The position numbers and the translations under genes are program-made. From assembly GCA_017428765.1 (NCBI GenBank), contig JAFRQF010000025.1, forward strand, positions 18,187 through 82,186: a stretch of DNA of 64,000 nt. Reading direction: 5' to 3'. The stretch's first letter is position 1, and every line of letters starts with the position of its first letter. Origin of the DNA: Erysipelotrichaceae bacterium. Its GTDB lineage: Bacteria; Bacillota_I; Bacilli_A; Erysipelotrichales; Erysipelotrichaceae. The notes under the pieces are model-generated. The model saw only the letters and a list, made by a program, of their open reading frames with translations. It searched no databases and had not been told where the DNA came from. Shown piece after piece: positions 1 through 7,157 of this stretch.

Positions 1-417
1 CAGGTTGTTTGCGGCACCGATGGCATGGAAGTCACCGGTGAAATGCAAGTTGATGTCTTCCATCGGCACGACTTGCGCATAGCCGCCGCCGGCTGCACCG
101 CCCTTGACACCGAAGACCGGTCCTAAAGACGGTTCTCTTAAGGCAACGACCGATCTCTTGCCGATCTTGCGAAGACCGTCCGCCAGTCCGACGGTGGTCG
201 TCGTTTTTCCTTCACCGGCCGGTGTCGGATTGATGGCAGTGACTAAGATCAGCTTGCCGTCTTTTTTGTCTTTGAGTTTTTTCAAAAGGCGATAATCGAC
301 TTTCGCCTTGTAATTTCCATAGAGTTCCAGATCCTCGTGAGGGATATCGATCTTGTCGGCGATATCGAAGATCATTTCTTTCTTACATGCCTGAGCGATC
401 TGAATATCAGTTAACAT
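1..417 (-). CDS. fhs: Formate--tetrahydrofolate ligase, N-terminal part (cut by window edge)
   Basis: This gene makes 10-formyl-THF from formate, THF and ATP in cytosolic one-carbon metabolism. The first 139 residues are present and the rest lies beyond the left edge. The N-terminus ([11 protein letters not shown]), the P-loop-like [10 protein letters not shown] at about residues 64-73 and the later [20 protein letters not shown] segment are typical of the family. The ATG is preceded by AGGAGG at good spacing, with a TATAAT further upstream (444-449, minus), so it has an ordinary leader. It lies downstream of a folate transporter on the same strand, consistent with a folate theme. Confidence 0.95.
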   Translation of the reverse strand, partial: MLTDIQIAQACKKEMIFDIADKIDIPHEDLELYGNYKAKVDYRLLKKLKDKKDGKLILVTAINPTPAGEGKTTTTVGLADGLRKIGKRSVVALREPSLGPVFGVKGGAAGGGYAQVVPMEDINLHFTGDFHAIGAANNL

Positions 418-467
418 GATAAAACCTCCTATCTTCCTTACTCATTATAAGGTATTCGGAAGATATT

Positions 468-489
468 AAAAAAGAGGGGAGACCCTCTT
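468..489 (-). terminator. Intrinsic terminator after folT
   Basis: On the minus strand a 7-bp stem (AAGAGGG/CCCTCTT) is followed by TTTTTT. It overlaps the folT stop codon and separates folT from fhs, which has its own -10. Confidence 0.8.
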
Positions 490-1015
490 AGCTTTGTGAA
501 CGAAGTTTCTTCAGATAGGAGATCAGTTTCGGTAAGATCGAGGCATAGATGAGCGCCAGGATGATGCCGGCTGCGATCTTCAATAACAGGTTGCCGAATA
601 CCAAGGCGAAGGAATAATAACCGTAAAGTTTCGAATCGGCATATAAGGCCAGAAGGTTCAGCGATGTGACCAGAAGTGCCGATGCGATGGAGATGAAGAT
701 GATCTGTCTGCGGTCCGTTTCATAGTTTTTCGATCTTGCATAGGCTCCCACCAGCAGTCCGCTCAAGGCATGAGGAAGGATCCATAAAGGTGTGGTAGCC
801 GTGATGCCGTATCCTGAAAAGAACAGCTGGTAGATGAAAGAGCCGACACCGCCGACGATCAGTCCGTCGATCGGTCCGCCAAAAAGGCCGGCGACCAGGA
901 TCGGGAATGCTTCAAAGGTGAATTTGAAGTTTGCGATCTTTACGGGCGTCAGAATGGATAACACACAATATACGGCGATCAGCATCGCCAGGCTTGTCAG
1001 TCTTCTGGTGTTCAT
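488..1015 (-). CDS. folT: ECF transporter S component, probably folate-specific (FolT)
   Basis: This is a 175-residue integral membrane protein with about five or six hydrophobic segments. The N-terminal RRLTSLAMLIAVYCVLS followed by a glycine-rich FGGPIDGLIVGGVGS segment is typical of the substrate-binding (S) subunit of energy-coupling factor vitamin transporters. It would capture a vitamin and pair with a shared EcfAAT module not encoded here. The folate assignment rests mainly on its neighbour fhs, a folate enzyme. The frame stays open upstream, but MNTRR is chosen as the start because a TATAAT lies 7 bp before this ATG (leaderless arrangement). Other vitamins remain possible. Confidence 0.75.
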   Translation of the reverse strand: MNTRRLTSLAMLIAVYCVLSILTPVKIANFKFTFEAFPILVAGLFGGPIDGLIVGGVGSFIYQLFFSGYGITATTPLWILPHALSGLLVGAYARSKNYETDRRQIIFISIASALLVTSLNLLALYADSKLYGYYSFALVFGNLLLKIAAGIILALIYASILPKLISYLKKLRSQS

Positions 1016-1022
1016 ATCCTTG

Positions 1023-1028
1023 ATTATA
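1023..1028 (-). promoter_or_regulatory. -10 element for folT, leaderless-type
   Basis: TATAAT on the minus strand ends 7 bp before the folT ATG (1013-1015), so the predicted +1 falls at or next to the start codon. The only SD-like bases (AAGGA) are too close to the ATG to work. Confidence 0.6.
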
Positions 1029-1064
1029 TAACAAGGAAGAAAGAAAAGCCTTTTTATGCATATG

Positions 1065-1322
1065 TCAGATATGGAAAATGTATTTGCGGATCTGATAGGC
1101 AAGAAAAAGAGTGAGTATCTTTTCCGGCGTGAAGGGAAGCCAAAGAAAAGAAAGATAAAGCGAAGAAAGGAAGGCCAACAGGCGGATATGAAGCACAGCC
1201 CCAAGAAAGGCCCCCAGATATGCCCATCCGTTGGTGATCATCCAGGCGATGATAAAACAAAGCAGGAAGGTCTTGTTTATATAGATGTCTTTGAATTTCA
1301 TGATCTTATTTCTGGTTTCCAT
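1065..1322 (-). CDS. Small conserved-looking membrane protein, unknown function
   Basis: This is an 85-residue protein with two or three hydrophobic segments (FLLCFIIAWMITNGWAYLG, LLAFLSSLYLSFLWL). The NGWAY and FLWLPFTPEKI segments resemble a family of short uncharacterised Bacillota membrane proteins I recall, so I take it as a real gene. There is no SD before either candidate ATG. The first ATG (1320-1322) is chosen because TACAAT sits exactly 6 bp upstream; the alternative is MKFKD, seven codons later. It is 49 bp upstream of folT on the same strand. The overlapping plus-strand frame is charged and low in complexity, and I treat it as a shadow. Confidence 0.6.
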   Translation of the reverse strand: METRNKIMKFKDIYINKTFLLCFIIAWMITNGWAYLGAFLGAVLHIRLLAFLSSLYLSFLWLPFTPEKILTLFLAYQIRKYIFHI

Positions 1323-1328
1323 GTCTTT

Positions 1329-1334
1329 ATTGTA
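1329..1334 (-). promoter_or_regulatory. -10 element for the 85-residue membrane protein gene, leaderless-type
   Basis: TACAAT on the minus strand lies 6 bp before the ATG, with no Shine-Dalgarno. Confidence 0.5.
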
Positions 1335-1380
1335 GGAAGAAGGGGATTAAGAAATAAGGAGCTGAAAGATTAAGAAGTCA

Positions 1381-1403
1381 TAAAAAAACTCTCTTTCGAG
1401 AGT
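1381..1403 (-). terminator. Terminator directly beyond the tRNA-Thr fragment (probably the original tRNA operon terminator)
   Basis: On the minus strand ACTCTC-GAAA-GAGAGT is followed by TTTTTT. It lies 12 bp downstream, in tRNA orientation, of the 17-bp tRNA-Thr 3' end copy at 1415-1431. That is where the tRNA operon's own terminator would sit if DNA had been inserted at the tRNA 3' end. Confidence 0.75.
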
Positions 1404-1414
1404 CATTTTCAAGA

Positions 1415-1431
1415 TGGTGCCAACTACAGGA
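1415..1431 (-). repeat. 17-bp copy of the tRNA-Thr 3' end (candidate attachment-site remnant)
   Basis: The 17 bases are identical to 2303-2319, the CCA end, acceptor 3' strand and part of the T arm of the intact tRNA-Thr gene, in the same orientation. Similarity stops on both sides. A direct repeat of a tRNA 3' end is the usual footprint of integrase-mediated insertion at a tRNA gene. No integrase remains in the 0.87 kb between the copies. Confidence 0.7.
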
Positions 1432-1537
1432 TATGGATCCTGCGGTATATTTTATTCATAAACAGAACAGTGGATTGTTGTTCGTATCGATGATCATCAA
1501 GTGCTAAGGCCATTATCAACTGGCAGACCTGGTATGT

Positions 1538-2047
1538 TTAATTCAGGATTTGACGTTTTATAATCATATTACATCTGCCCCAAGACTCGTCTTTATATTT
1601 GAATGCATTAGGAGTATTTTGCCTTTCGGTAAATCCGGCACCCTCATAGCATCTCTTGGCTCTTGCATTTTCAGGAAACACATTAAGCTGTACAGCCAAA
1701 ACCTCCGAATCAGTAAAGGCGTTGCGAACAGCCAGCTTGGTCATTTCTTTTCCGATTCCTTTACCTCGAACAGATGCATCCACTATGACAAACTTAAGCA
1801 TCCCTTCATGAGTCTCGTGGTTAAGTGAGTAGCAATAGAATCCAACAACACGTCCTTCATCATTTACCGCAACGAAAGGACTGTCTCCGAATCTCCCTGC
1901 TATTTCTGATAGAAAACTCCTAAGTTTTTCTTTTTCGAGAGGATACGGAATCAGATTTGCGCACCACATCATATGTGTTCTTTCATCTGTGATCCACGTC
2001 TTGATCCCATCAAAATCATCATCGAGATCAAATGCTCTTATTTTCAT
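1538..2047 (-). CDS. GNAT family N-acetyltransferase
   Basis: This is a 169-residue GNAT acyltransferase. The acetyl-CoA pyrophosphate loop is visible as VRGKGIGKEM at about residues 94-103, followed by the C-terminal NARAKRCYEGAGF motif. The acceptor substrate is unknown. The ATG has an AAGGA sequence at reasonable spacing, and a TATAAT lies about 25 bp upstream (2073-2078). By eye the gene and its flanks are AT-richer than the neighbours. It sits alone between the two copies of the tRNA-Thr 3' end, so it may be cargo of a decayed integrated element. The family call is firm and the function is not. Confidence 0.85.
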   Translation of the reverse strand: MKIRAFDLDDDFDGIKTWITDERTHMMWCANLIPYPLEKEKLRSFLSEIAGRFGDSPFVAVNDEGRVVGFYCYSLNHETHEGMLKFVIVDASVRGKGIGKEMTKLAVRNAFTDSEVLAVQLNVFPENARAKRCYEGAGFTERQNTPNAFKYKDESWGRCNMIIKRQILN

Positions 2048-2264
2048 TTCTTCTTATCCTTTTATATCGCTGATTATATCATGCGGGTAAAAGACTCTTC
2101 TATATTATGAAACGAATGATTTATTAGTTTACGTAATGTGATTGTGGCTAAACATATTTATATTCAAATAATGCTTTTTTATATTTTGAATGAAAATCCC
2201 CTATTCTCCACTTTTTTTGATAGAAAAATGGAGGCATATTTTGGAGGCTAATTGTCTCAGACAA

Positions 2265-2294
2265 ACAAAAAACGCCTTAAATAAGGCGTTTTCT
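2265..2294 (-). terminator. Terminator currently downstream of tRNA-Thr
   Basis: On the minus strand a 9-bp stem (AACGCCTTA/TAAGGCGTT) is followed by a T-rich run. It ends the tRNA-Val/tRNA-Thr transcript but lies inside the region bracketed by the tRNA 3' end repeats, so it may have arrived with that DNA. Confidence 0.8.
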
Positions 2295-2302
2295 TAATAC
2301 GC

Positions 2303-2378
2303 TGGTGCCAACTACAGGAATCGAACCCGTAACCTACTGATTACAAATCAGTTGCTCTACCTATTGCGCTAAGTTGGC
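2303..2378 (-). tRNA. tRNA-Thr (anticodon TGT)
   Basis: The 76-nt cloverleaf includes an encoded CCA. The acceptor stem is GCCAACT/AGTTGGC, the anticodon stem-loop is ACTGA-TTTGTAA-TCAGT with anticodon TGT, and the T arm carries GGTTCGATTCC. It is 13 bp downstream of tRNA-Val on the same strand, so the two are cotranscribed. Its last 17 bases are duplicated at 1415-1431. Confidence 0.97.
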
Positions 2379-2391
2379 AGGTTTTAAAGAA

Positions 2392-2467
2392 TGGTGGAGG
2401 CTACAGGGCTCGAACCTGTGACCCCCTGCTTGTAAGGCAGGTGCTCTCCCAACTGAGCTAAGCCTCC
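2392..2467 (-). tRNA. tRNA-Val (anticodon TAC)
   Basis: The 76-nt cloverleaf includes an encoded CCA. The acceptor stem is GGAGGCT/AGCCTCC, the anticodon arm is CCTGC-CTTACAA-GCAGG with anticodon TAC, and the T arm carries GGTTCGAGCCC. It is the first gene of a two-tRNA transcript. A TTGACT (2510-2515, minus) with a TAAGAT-like -10 upstream is a plausible promoter. Confidence 0.97.
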
Positions 2468-2500
2468 CTAATTTGATGCTTAATTATCTTATCACATCGT

Positions 2501-2530
2501 TTCAAAAATAGTCAACGAATAATCTATAAT
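2501..2530 (+). promoter_or_regulatory. Promoter for the acetyltransferase-nitroreductase pair
   Basis: A TTCAAA -35-like hexamer is followed after 18 bp by a perfect TATAAT (2525-2530). The gene start at 2559 has its own SD (GGGAG), so this promoter gives a normal leader. It is divergent from the tRNA promoter. Confidence 0.6.
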
Positions 2531-2558
2531 TAATTCATAAATAATCAGGGAGAAAACA

Positions 2559-2996
2559 ATGATACGATGCGCAAGGAAGGAAGATCTCGATGAAGTCTAC
2601 CGCCTGACCAATTTACTGGAAGATACGATCCTGAATTATGGTGATTTTTCAAAGCTCTATCTTTCGGCTCTTGAGAAAGATCTGATACTGATCGCGGAAG
2701 AAGAAAGGGTCATCGGCTATCTGCATATGGCGGTAACGCCGCAGTTTGCCAGAGCCTCTTATATCGGCGAGATACAGGAACTCATCATCGAAGAAGCTTA
2801 CCGAAACAAGGGCTATGGAAGAATGCTTCTGGAAAAGGCGAAGGACTATTGTATGGAACATGAAATAGGGATCATCGAAGTCTTGTCTTCGACATTCAGG
2901 AAAGATGCGCATCGCTTCTATGAAAACAACGGTTTCGAAAACACCGGCTATCGTTTCTTCAATACGGAATGGAAAAAGGGGATACATCATGAATGA
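2559..2996 (+). CDS. GNAT family N-acetyltransferase
   Basis: This is a 145-residue single-domain GNAT enzyme. The acetyl-CoA loop is YRNKGYGRMLL at about residues 81-91, and the C-terminal FYENNGFENTGYRFF is typical of small-molecule acetyltransferases. The acceptor is unknown. The start has AGGGAG upstream. Its end overlaps the nitroreductase start by 8 bp (ATGAATGA), so the two are translationally coupled. Confidence 0.88.
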   Translation: MIRCARKEDLDEVYRLTNLLEDTILNYGDFSKLYLSALEKDLILIAEEERVIGYLHMAVTPQFARASYIGEIQELIIEEAYRNKGYGRMLLEKAKDYCMEHEIGIIEVLSSTFRKDAHRFYENNGFENTGYRFFNTEWKKGIHHE

Positions 2997-3711
2997 AGTC
3001 ATTCAGACGATCATGGATCGAAAATCAGTAAGAGACTACGAAGATAAAGAGATCTTAGAAAAAGAAAAGAGGATGATCTTAGAAGCGGCTTGTGCGGCAC
3101 CGACCGCAGGCAACCAGCAGTTATATACGATCATCGATGTCACGGATCAGGATATCAAGGATGCACTGGTGAAGACCTGCGATGATCAGGAGTTCATCGC
3201 CAAGGCAAAAATGGTCCTTGTCTTCTGTGCCGATATCAGAAAGTGGCATGAGGGATTTGAGGACTGTGACTGCGATCCGCGAGATCGGGGTATTGGCGAT
3301 CTGTTTCTGGCGATGAGCGATACCAATATCGCAGCGCAGAATGCGGTCATCGCGGCACAGTCTTTAGGCATCGGCAGCTGTTATATCGGCGACATCATGG
3401 AAAACTACGAGATGCAAAGAGAACTTCTGAAACTTCCCGATTATGTCTTTCCTTGCGCGATGCTGGTGTTTGGCTATCCTACGAAGTCTCAGCGGGACAG
3501 GACGAAAGTCAGACGTGCTCCGCTTGAAAGGATCGTGAGTGAAAATAAGTATCCGGACATGGATAAGGAATATCGCAAGGATCTTTTCTATAAGGGAAGC
3601 GTGCAGTCCTATGAAGAGTGGATGAAGGTGTTCTGCAATCGGAAATACAATTCCGATTTCTCCAAAGAGAAGACCCGTTCGGTAAAAGCTTTCTTAAAAC
3701 AATTTGAATAA
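2989..3711 (+). CDS. Nitroreductase family protein (NfsA-like flavoprotein)
   Basis: This is a 240-residue FMN-dependent NAD(P)H oxidoreductase of the nitroreductase fold. N-terminal RKSVRDYEDKEI, APTAGNQQ and the mid-protein AAQSLGIGSCYIGDI are the usual FMN-binding segments. The C-terminal extension (YKGSVQSYEEWMKVF) matches the longer NfsA-type subgroup. It would reduce quinones, nitro compounds or flavin; the substrate is not predictable. The start is at MNEVIQ, with AGGGG upstream and overlapping the acetyltransferase stop, rather than the longer upstream frame. Confidence 0.88.
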   Translation: MNEVIQTIMDRKSVRDYEDKEILEKEKRMILEAACAAPTAGNQQLYTIIDVTDQDIKDALVKTCDDQEFIAKAKMVLVFCADIRKWHEGFEDCDCDPRDRGIGDLFLAMSDTNIAAQNAVIAAQSLGIGSCYIGDIMENYEMQRELLKLPDYVFPCAMLVFGYPTKSQRDRTKVRRAPLERIVSENKYPDMDKEYRKDLFYKGSVQSYEEWMKVFCNRKYNSDFSKEKTRSVKAFLKQFE

Positions 3712-3731
3712 GTCCATTTTTCATATATAAT
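3704..3731 (+). promoter_or_regulatory. Promoter for nucleoside hydrolase, leaderless-type
   Basis: TTGAAT (3704-3709) and TATAAT (3726-3731) are separated by 16 bp. The TATAAT overlaps the first in-frame ATG (3730) and ends 7 bp before the second (3739), so the transcript is predicted to start at the second ATG. Confidence 0.65.
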
Positions 3732-3738
3732 GGCTGGT

Positions 3739-4680
3739 ATGGAAAAACAGAAACTGATCATCGATACCGACTGCGGCAGCGATGATGCGATGGCGATCGC
3801 TCTGGCTCTGAAGGATGAAAGGTATGAGATCCTGATGTTTTCGACAGTCGCCGGAAATGTCAGGGCAAAGCAGGCAGCATACAATCTTCTGACGACTCTC
3901 AAGATGGCTAATACCTATTATCCGAAGGTCTATATCGGAAGCGAGGAGATGCTGAAGCGCGATTTTATCGGTGCGGAAGACACCCATGGCCAGGACGGTA
4001 TGGGGGATTTGGGACTGGTCGATTATTCTCTGGAGCCTGAAAAGGAAGACGGCATCGAGATGATGCTGAAGACGTTGAAGGAAAATAAAGAAAAAAGCAT
4101 CGATCTGATCACACTTGGACCCTTGACCAACATCGCAAAAGCGATACAAAAGGACCCGGAAACCATGCGTCGGGCAAGAAAGATCGTCTCGATGGCTGTG
4201 ACCGGCAAGGCCGGCGGCAATGTGACCGATCTTGCGGAGTTCAATGTCTGGGCGGATGCCGAAGCCTTTAAGACGGTGATCGATTTCGGGTTTGAAGATC
4301 TTCTGTTCGTGGCTTGGGACGCTTCGCTTGGCGATTCGGTCCTGGTCAAAGAGGATATCGATAAGATCAGGGACCTGTCGCCTTTGGGAAAGTATTGCAT
4401 CGACATCAATGTCTGTCTGCTGAAACTCAACCAGGAACGTTTCCATGAAGACATCCTGGATATGGCGGACCCGGCAGCAATGTTTGCCGCACTTTGTGAA
4501 GAAGGCATCGATCATTGCGAGGAGTACTTCCTTGATGTCGACCTCACACCGGGAGAGCGATACGGCTATGTCGATATTGATTATGAACATAAACGGAATA
4601 AGGGTCCCAAAGCAAAGATCTGCATGAAATTGAAGGCCGATCTTTATAAAAACTATATTTTTGAGCATTTGAAAGGATGA
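3739..4680 (+). CDS. Inosine/uridine-preferring nucleoside hydrolase family protein
   Basis: This is a 313-residue cytosolic enzyme that would cleave the N-glycosidic bond of nucleosides, releasing base and ribose. The calcium-binding N-terminal motif is present as DTDCGSDDAMA, where the family consensus is DTDPGxDDxxA. ITLGPLTNIA and the central AEFNVWADAEA segment also match. The ATG at 3739 is chosen because the -10 overlaps the earlier ATG and there is no SD. It shares a bidirectional terminator with the convergent TraB-family gene. Confidence 0.88.
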   Translation: MEKQKLIIDTDCGSDDAMAIALALKDERYEILMFSTVAGNVRAKQAAYNLLTTLKMANTYYPKVYIGSEEMLKRDFIGAEDTHGQDGMGDLGLVDYSLEPEKEDGIEMMLKTLKENKEKSIDLITLGPLTNIAKAIQKDPETMRRARKIVSMAVTGKAGGNVTDLAEFNVWADAEAFKTVIDFGFEDLLFVAWDASLGDSVLVKEDIDKIRDLSPLGKYCIDINVCLLKLNQERFHEDILDMADPAAMFAALCEEGIDHCEEYFLDVDLTPGERYGYVDIDYEHKRNKGPKAKICMKLKADLYKNYIFEHLKG

Positions 4681-4697
4681 GCGAAGGCTCATCCTTT
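4672..4697. terminator. Bidirectional terminator between convergent genes
   Basis: A perfect 11-bp stem (AAAGGATGAGC/GCTCATCCTTT) with a GAAG loop overlaps the stop codons of both the nucleoside hydrolase and the TraB-family gene. Confidence 0.8.
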
Positions 4698-5859
4698 AAA
4701 GTGATTCGATGAATTTGGCAACGACATCGATGCCGGAGATCAGCGTGCCGATCGAAGAGAACAGATTGGCGAAGATGACGACCATCAGGGTCCTTGTTAC
4801 CCGGTTCTTCCAGAAACCTTTGAAAGAAGCGGTATCTTCGCTGAGATCTTCGAAGTCTTTGACTTTCGGTTTGCGCAGATACGCCTCGACCAGTCCTGCA
4901 AACCAGCCGGCTGCCAGAAGCGGATTGAGGGAAGTGATCGGTGACATGACAAATGCCGTCAGGATCGAAAGCGGATGGCCCAGCGCCAGTAAGACGCCTA
5001 ATGCACTGAGAGAGCCGTTCCACAGGATCCAGGAGCGGATCTGGGAAAGTCCGAGATCTCTGTTGTTGAAGATGGTGATGGCGATCATCAGAACAAGGAT
5101 CGCCGGGATCAGATATTTGATATAGGATGCGAATCCTTTTTTCTTCTCTACGACTTCCAGAGTCTTCAGGTCGGTATCTTCTTCGATGTGCCTTGCGATG
5201 CCTGCCGCATGGGCGGCACCGATGATGGCGACGACCTTCTTGCCGGGAGCCGTTTTGATCTTCTGTGCCAGATATTTGTCTCTTTCGTCGACCAGGACTT
5301 CCTTGACGGTCGGGAACTCTTTGGAAATGTCCAATAAAGCAGCTTCCAGAGCGTCGGCTTCCTTGAGCTTGGCGAGATCTTCTTCCGAGATCTCTTCGTC
5401 TTCGAAGATCGAACCGATGATGGCGGTAAGCAGCTTCACTTTTTCCTTGCCTTGCAGCTTCGCCCAGATACGGGAGAAGGTCGTTTTGATCGGACGGTCA
5501 GCCAGGACGAGGTTTTTGTGTTTTTCTTCTGCCAGTCTGATGCCTTCGATCATTTCGGCGCCGGAAGTCGAACCCAAAGAGCTGGCCATCCTTTTCTGGA
5601 AGGAGGACAGGATCAGGTTGACCATCAGGAATCCGACCTGTTTATCTTTGATGATCTTGACGATGTCGGTCTCCCGCCATGCTTCAGGATCTTTCAGTTT
5701 CTGATATCTTTGTTCATCCAGCTCGATGCAGATGGAATCGGGGTCGATCTCATTGACACAGGCATCGACATCTTCCACGGAAGACTTGGATACATGGGCC
5801 GTTTTGACCAGATAGATCTGCTTCTCGCCGCAGCTTAGTTCCACTATATTTTCACGCAT
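4696..5859 (-). CDS. TraB/PrgY family membrane protein
   Basis: The protein has 387 residues. The N-terminal domain (about 1-235) carries the TraB-family motifs KTAHVSKSSVEDV, ICIELDEQRY and IIGAAHAAGI. The C-terminal part holds three or four membrane segments (YLIPAILVLMIAITIF, LSALGVLLALGHPLSIL, VTRTLMVVIFANLFSSIG). PrgY and TraB limit pheromone activity in enterococci, but most members are uncharacterised, so the role here is open. The frame extends upstream, but the start is set at MRENIVEL because TATAAT lies exactly 6 bp before it and there is no SD. Confidence 0.85.
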   Translation of the reverse strand: MRENIVELSCGEKQIYLVKTAHVSKSSVEDVDACVNEIDPDSICIELDEQRYQKLKDPEAWRETDIVKIIKDKQVGFLMVNLILSSFQKRMASSLGSTSGAEMIEGIRLAEEKHKNLVLADRPIKTTFSRIWAKLQGKEKVKLLTAIIGSIFEDEEISEEDLAKLKEADALEAALLDISKEFPTVKEVLVDERDKYLAQKIKTAPGKKVVAIIGAAHAAGIARHIEEDTDLKTLEVVEKKKGFASYIKYLIPAILVLMIAITIFNNRDLGLSQIRSWILWNGSLSALGVLLALGHPLSILTAFVMSPITSLNPLLAAGWFAGLVEAYLRKPKVKDFEDLSEDTASFKGFWKNRVTRTLMVVIFANLFSSIGTLISGIDVVAKFIESL

Positions 5860-5889
5860 AAAGATATTATAGCATTGTATAATTAAGAG
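5860..5889. promoter_or_regulatory. 30-bp intergenic region with two back-to-back leaderless promoters
   Basis: ATTATA (5866-5871; TATAAT on the minus strand, preceded there by TGC, an extended -10) and TATAAT (5878-5883, plus) are only 6 bp apart. Each ends 6 bp before a start codon: the TraB-family ATG on the left and the HD-protein GTG on the right. Any -35 contacts must lie inside the opposite gene's coding sequence. Confidence 0.65.
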
Positions 5890-6357
5890 GTGAAACTGAG
5901 CAAAGAAGAATCGATGGAACTGCATTCCCGCCTGGCCGGATTCATTGAAGATGACAGAGTCAGGCAGATGGAAGACTACCTGGCCCATGGCAAGATCTCG
6001 GTCTTTTCGCATTGTCTTGACGTTGCGGCGACCTCGTATAAACTCGATAAGATCTTCAAGACGGGCTGCGACCTCGATGTGCTTCTGACAGGTGCTCTTC
6101 TTCACGATTATTATCTGTATGACTGGCATGATGCCAGGCTTTTTGTAAATGTGTTCAAGATGCACGGCTTTACCCATCCCGAAAAAGCAAGGGAGAATGC
6201 GGTACGGGATTTTGCGGTCGATGAAAAGGTACAGAAAGTCATCCGGTCGCATATGTGGCCTTTGACTTTTCGAAGCTTTCCTTCCAGCAAGGAAGCCTTC
6301 ATCGTATGCATGGCAGACAAGATCTGCGCTTTGAAGGAGACGGTTTTACGATGGTGA
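5890..6357 (+). CDS. HD-domain protein (predicted phosphohydrolase)
   Basis: This is a 155-residue single HD domain. The metal ligands appear as SHCLDVA (His), LLHDYY (His-Asp) and a distal Asp in CMADKICA. HD domains hydrolyse phosphate esters, often nucleotides, but the substrate is unknown. The start is a GTG placed exactly 6 bp after a TATAAT; AAGAGG touches the GTG and is too close to act as an SD. The end overlaps the next gene by 7 bp (ATGGTGA), so the two form an operon. Confidence 0.82.
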   Translation: MKLSKEESMELHSRLAGFIEDDRVRQMEDYLAHGKISVFSHCLDVAATSYKLDKIFKTGCDLDVLLTGALLHDYYLYDWHDARLFVNVFKMHGFTHPEKARENAVRDFAVDEKVQKVIRSHMWPLTFRSFPSSKEAFIVCMADKICALKETVLRW

Positions 6358-7157
6358 GTCTTTACATGATCTATTTTTCCATCCTTTCCTTTGTCGGCTA
6401 TCTCTATGAATGTCTGGCCATGCTGATATGGACAGGGGAGTGGGACAACAGGGGCTTCCTGTTTGGCCCGGTGATCCCGATCTATGGTGCCGGTGCACTT
6501 GCCGGAACATTGTTATTTCACTACAGTCTGAAAGATCATACGCCGATGATGGTCTTCCTGGTGAGCGTGATCGCCTCCGCTGTTCTTGAATATGTGGTAC
6601 ACTATGGCCTGGAAAAGGCCTTCCATGCCTATTGGTGGGACTATTCCAAAGCGCCGCTCAATATCAACGGAAGGATCTGCCTGCCGGCGTCTTTAGGTTT
6701 CGGTGTGGCGGGCTTACTGATCATCTATGTGATCAATCCGTTTCTCATTCCGCTGCTTGAAAGGATACCGAAAGAACTCGCTGCCTTTCTGGGCATGCTG
6801 TTTGCGGCAATATTTGCGGCCGATACGATGCTGACGGTCTCGACGCTTTCCGATTTCATCCATCGGGTGGAAAGGATCGATGAGAGGATCAACGAACGCA
6901 TGGATAATTTCGTTGATAATCACATGGAATCGTATAAAGGCATCGGCGATACTTTCTATACGGCAGTCGACCATATGCAGGAATCCGGAAAAAAGCTCAT
7001 CGATAAGCGTATCGAAAAAGCGTCCGATTCCCTGGACTTTGCCAGAAGCTATATCCTCACCCGTGTCAAAGGCTTTAAAGGAAACAAAGCCGCCAAACGG
7101 ATGAATCATATACTCAACAGGATCAAAAGAAGAATAAAGAGAAAAGAAGATGAATGA
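6351..7157 (+). CDS. Putative ABC-transporter type IV membrane protein (PF06541-like)
   Basis: The protein has 268 residues: about five membrane segments in the first 170, then a charged amphipathic C-terminal tail (DERINERMDNFVDNH onward) likely to be coiled and cytosolic. FSFVGYLYE-like and NRGFLFGPVIPIYGAG segments, with YWWDYS further on, are hallmarks of a Bacillota membrane family annotated as putative ABC-transporter type IV; its function is unknown. The start MVSLYM has AAGGAGA upstream and overlaps the HD gene stop. It overlaps uvrA by 8 bp. Confidence 0.8.
   Translation: MVSLYMIYFSILSFVGYLYECLAMLIWTGEWDNRGFLFGPVIPIYGAGALAGTLLFHYSLKDHTPMMVFLVSVIASAVLEYVVHYGLEKAFHAYWWDYSKAPLNINGRICLPASLGFGVAGLLIIYVINPFLIPLLERIPKELAAFLGMLFAAIFAADTMLTVSTLSDFIHRVERIDERINERMDNFVDNHMESYKGIGDTFYTAVDHMQESGKKLIDKRIEKASDSLDFARSYILTRVKGFKGNKAAKRMNHILNRIKRRIKRKEDE

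Noticed and set aside
418..487. THF riboswitch before fhs or folT
   Set aside because: The gap between folT and fhs is only 70 bp and is filled by a terminator, a -10 and an SD. The folT leader is absent if it is leaderless.
1056..1373. 105-codon plus-strand frame over the 85-residue membrane protein
   Set aside because: Low-complexity Lys/Arg-rich translation without SD. The minus frame has membrane segments and familiar motifs.
3721..4692. Long open frame on the minus strand opposite the nucleoside hydrolase
   Set aside because: It mirrors the real gene almost exactly, has no SD or promoter, and its composition (many Gln, His, Arg, Ile) is typical of antisense reading of GAT/ATC-rich codons.
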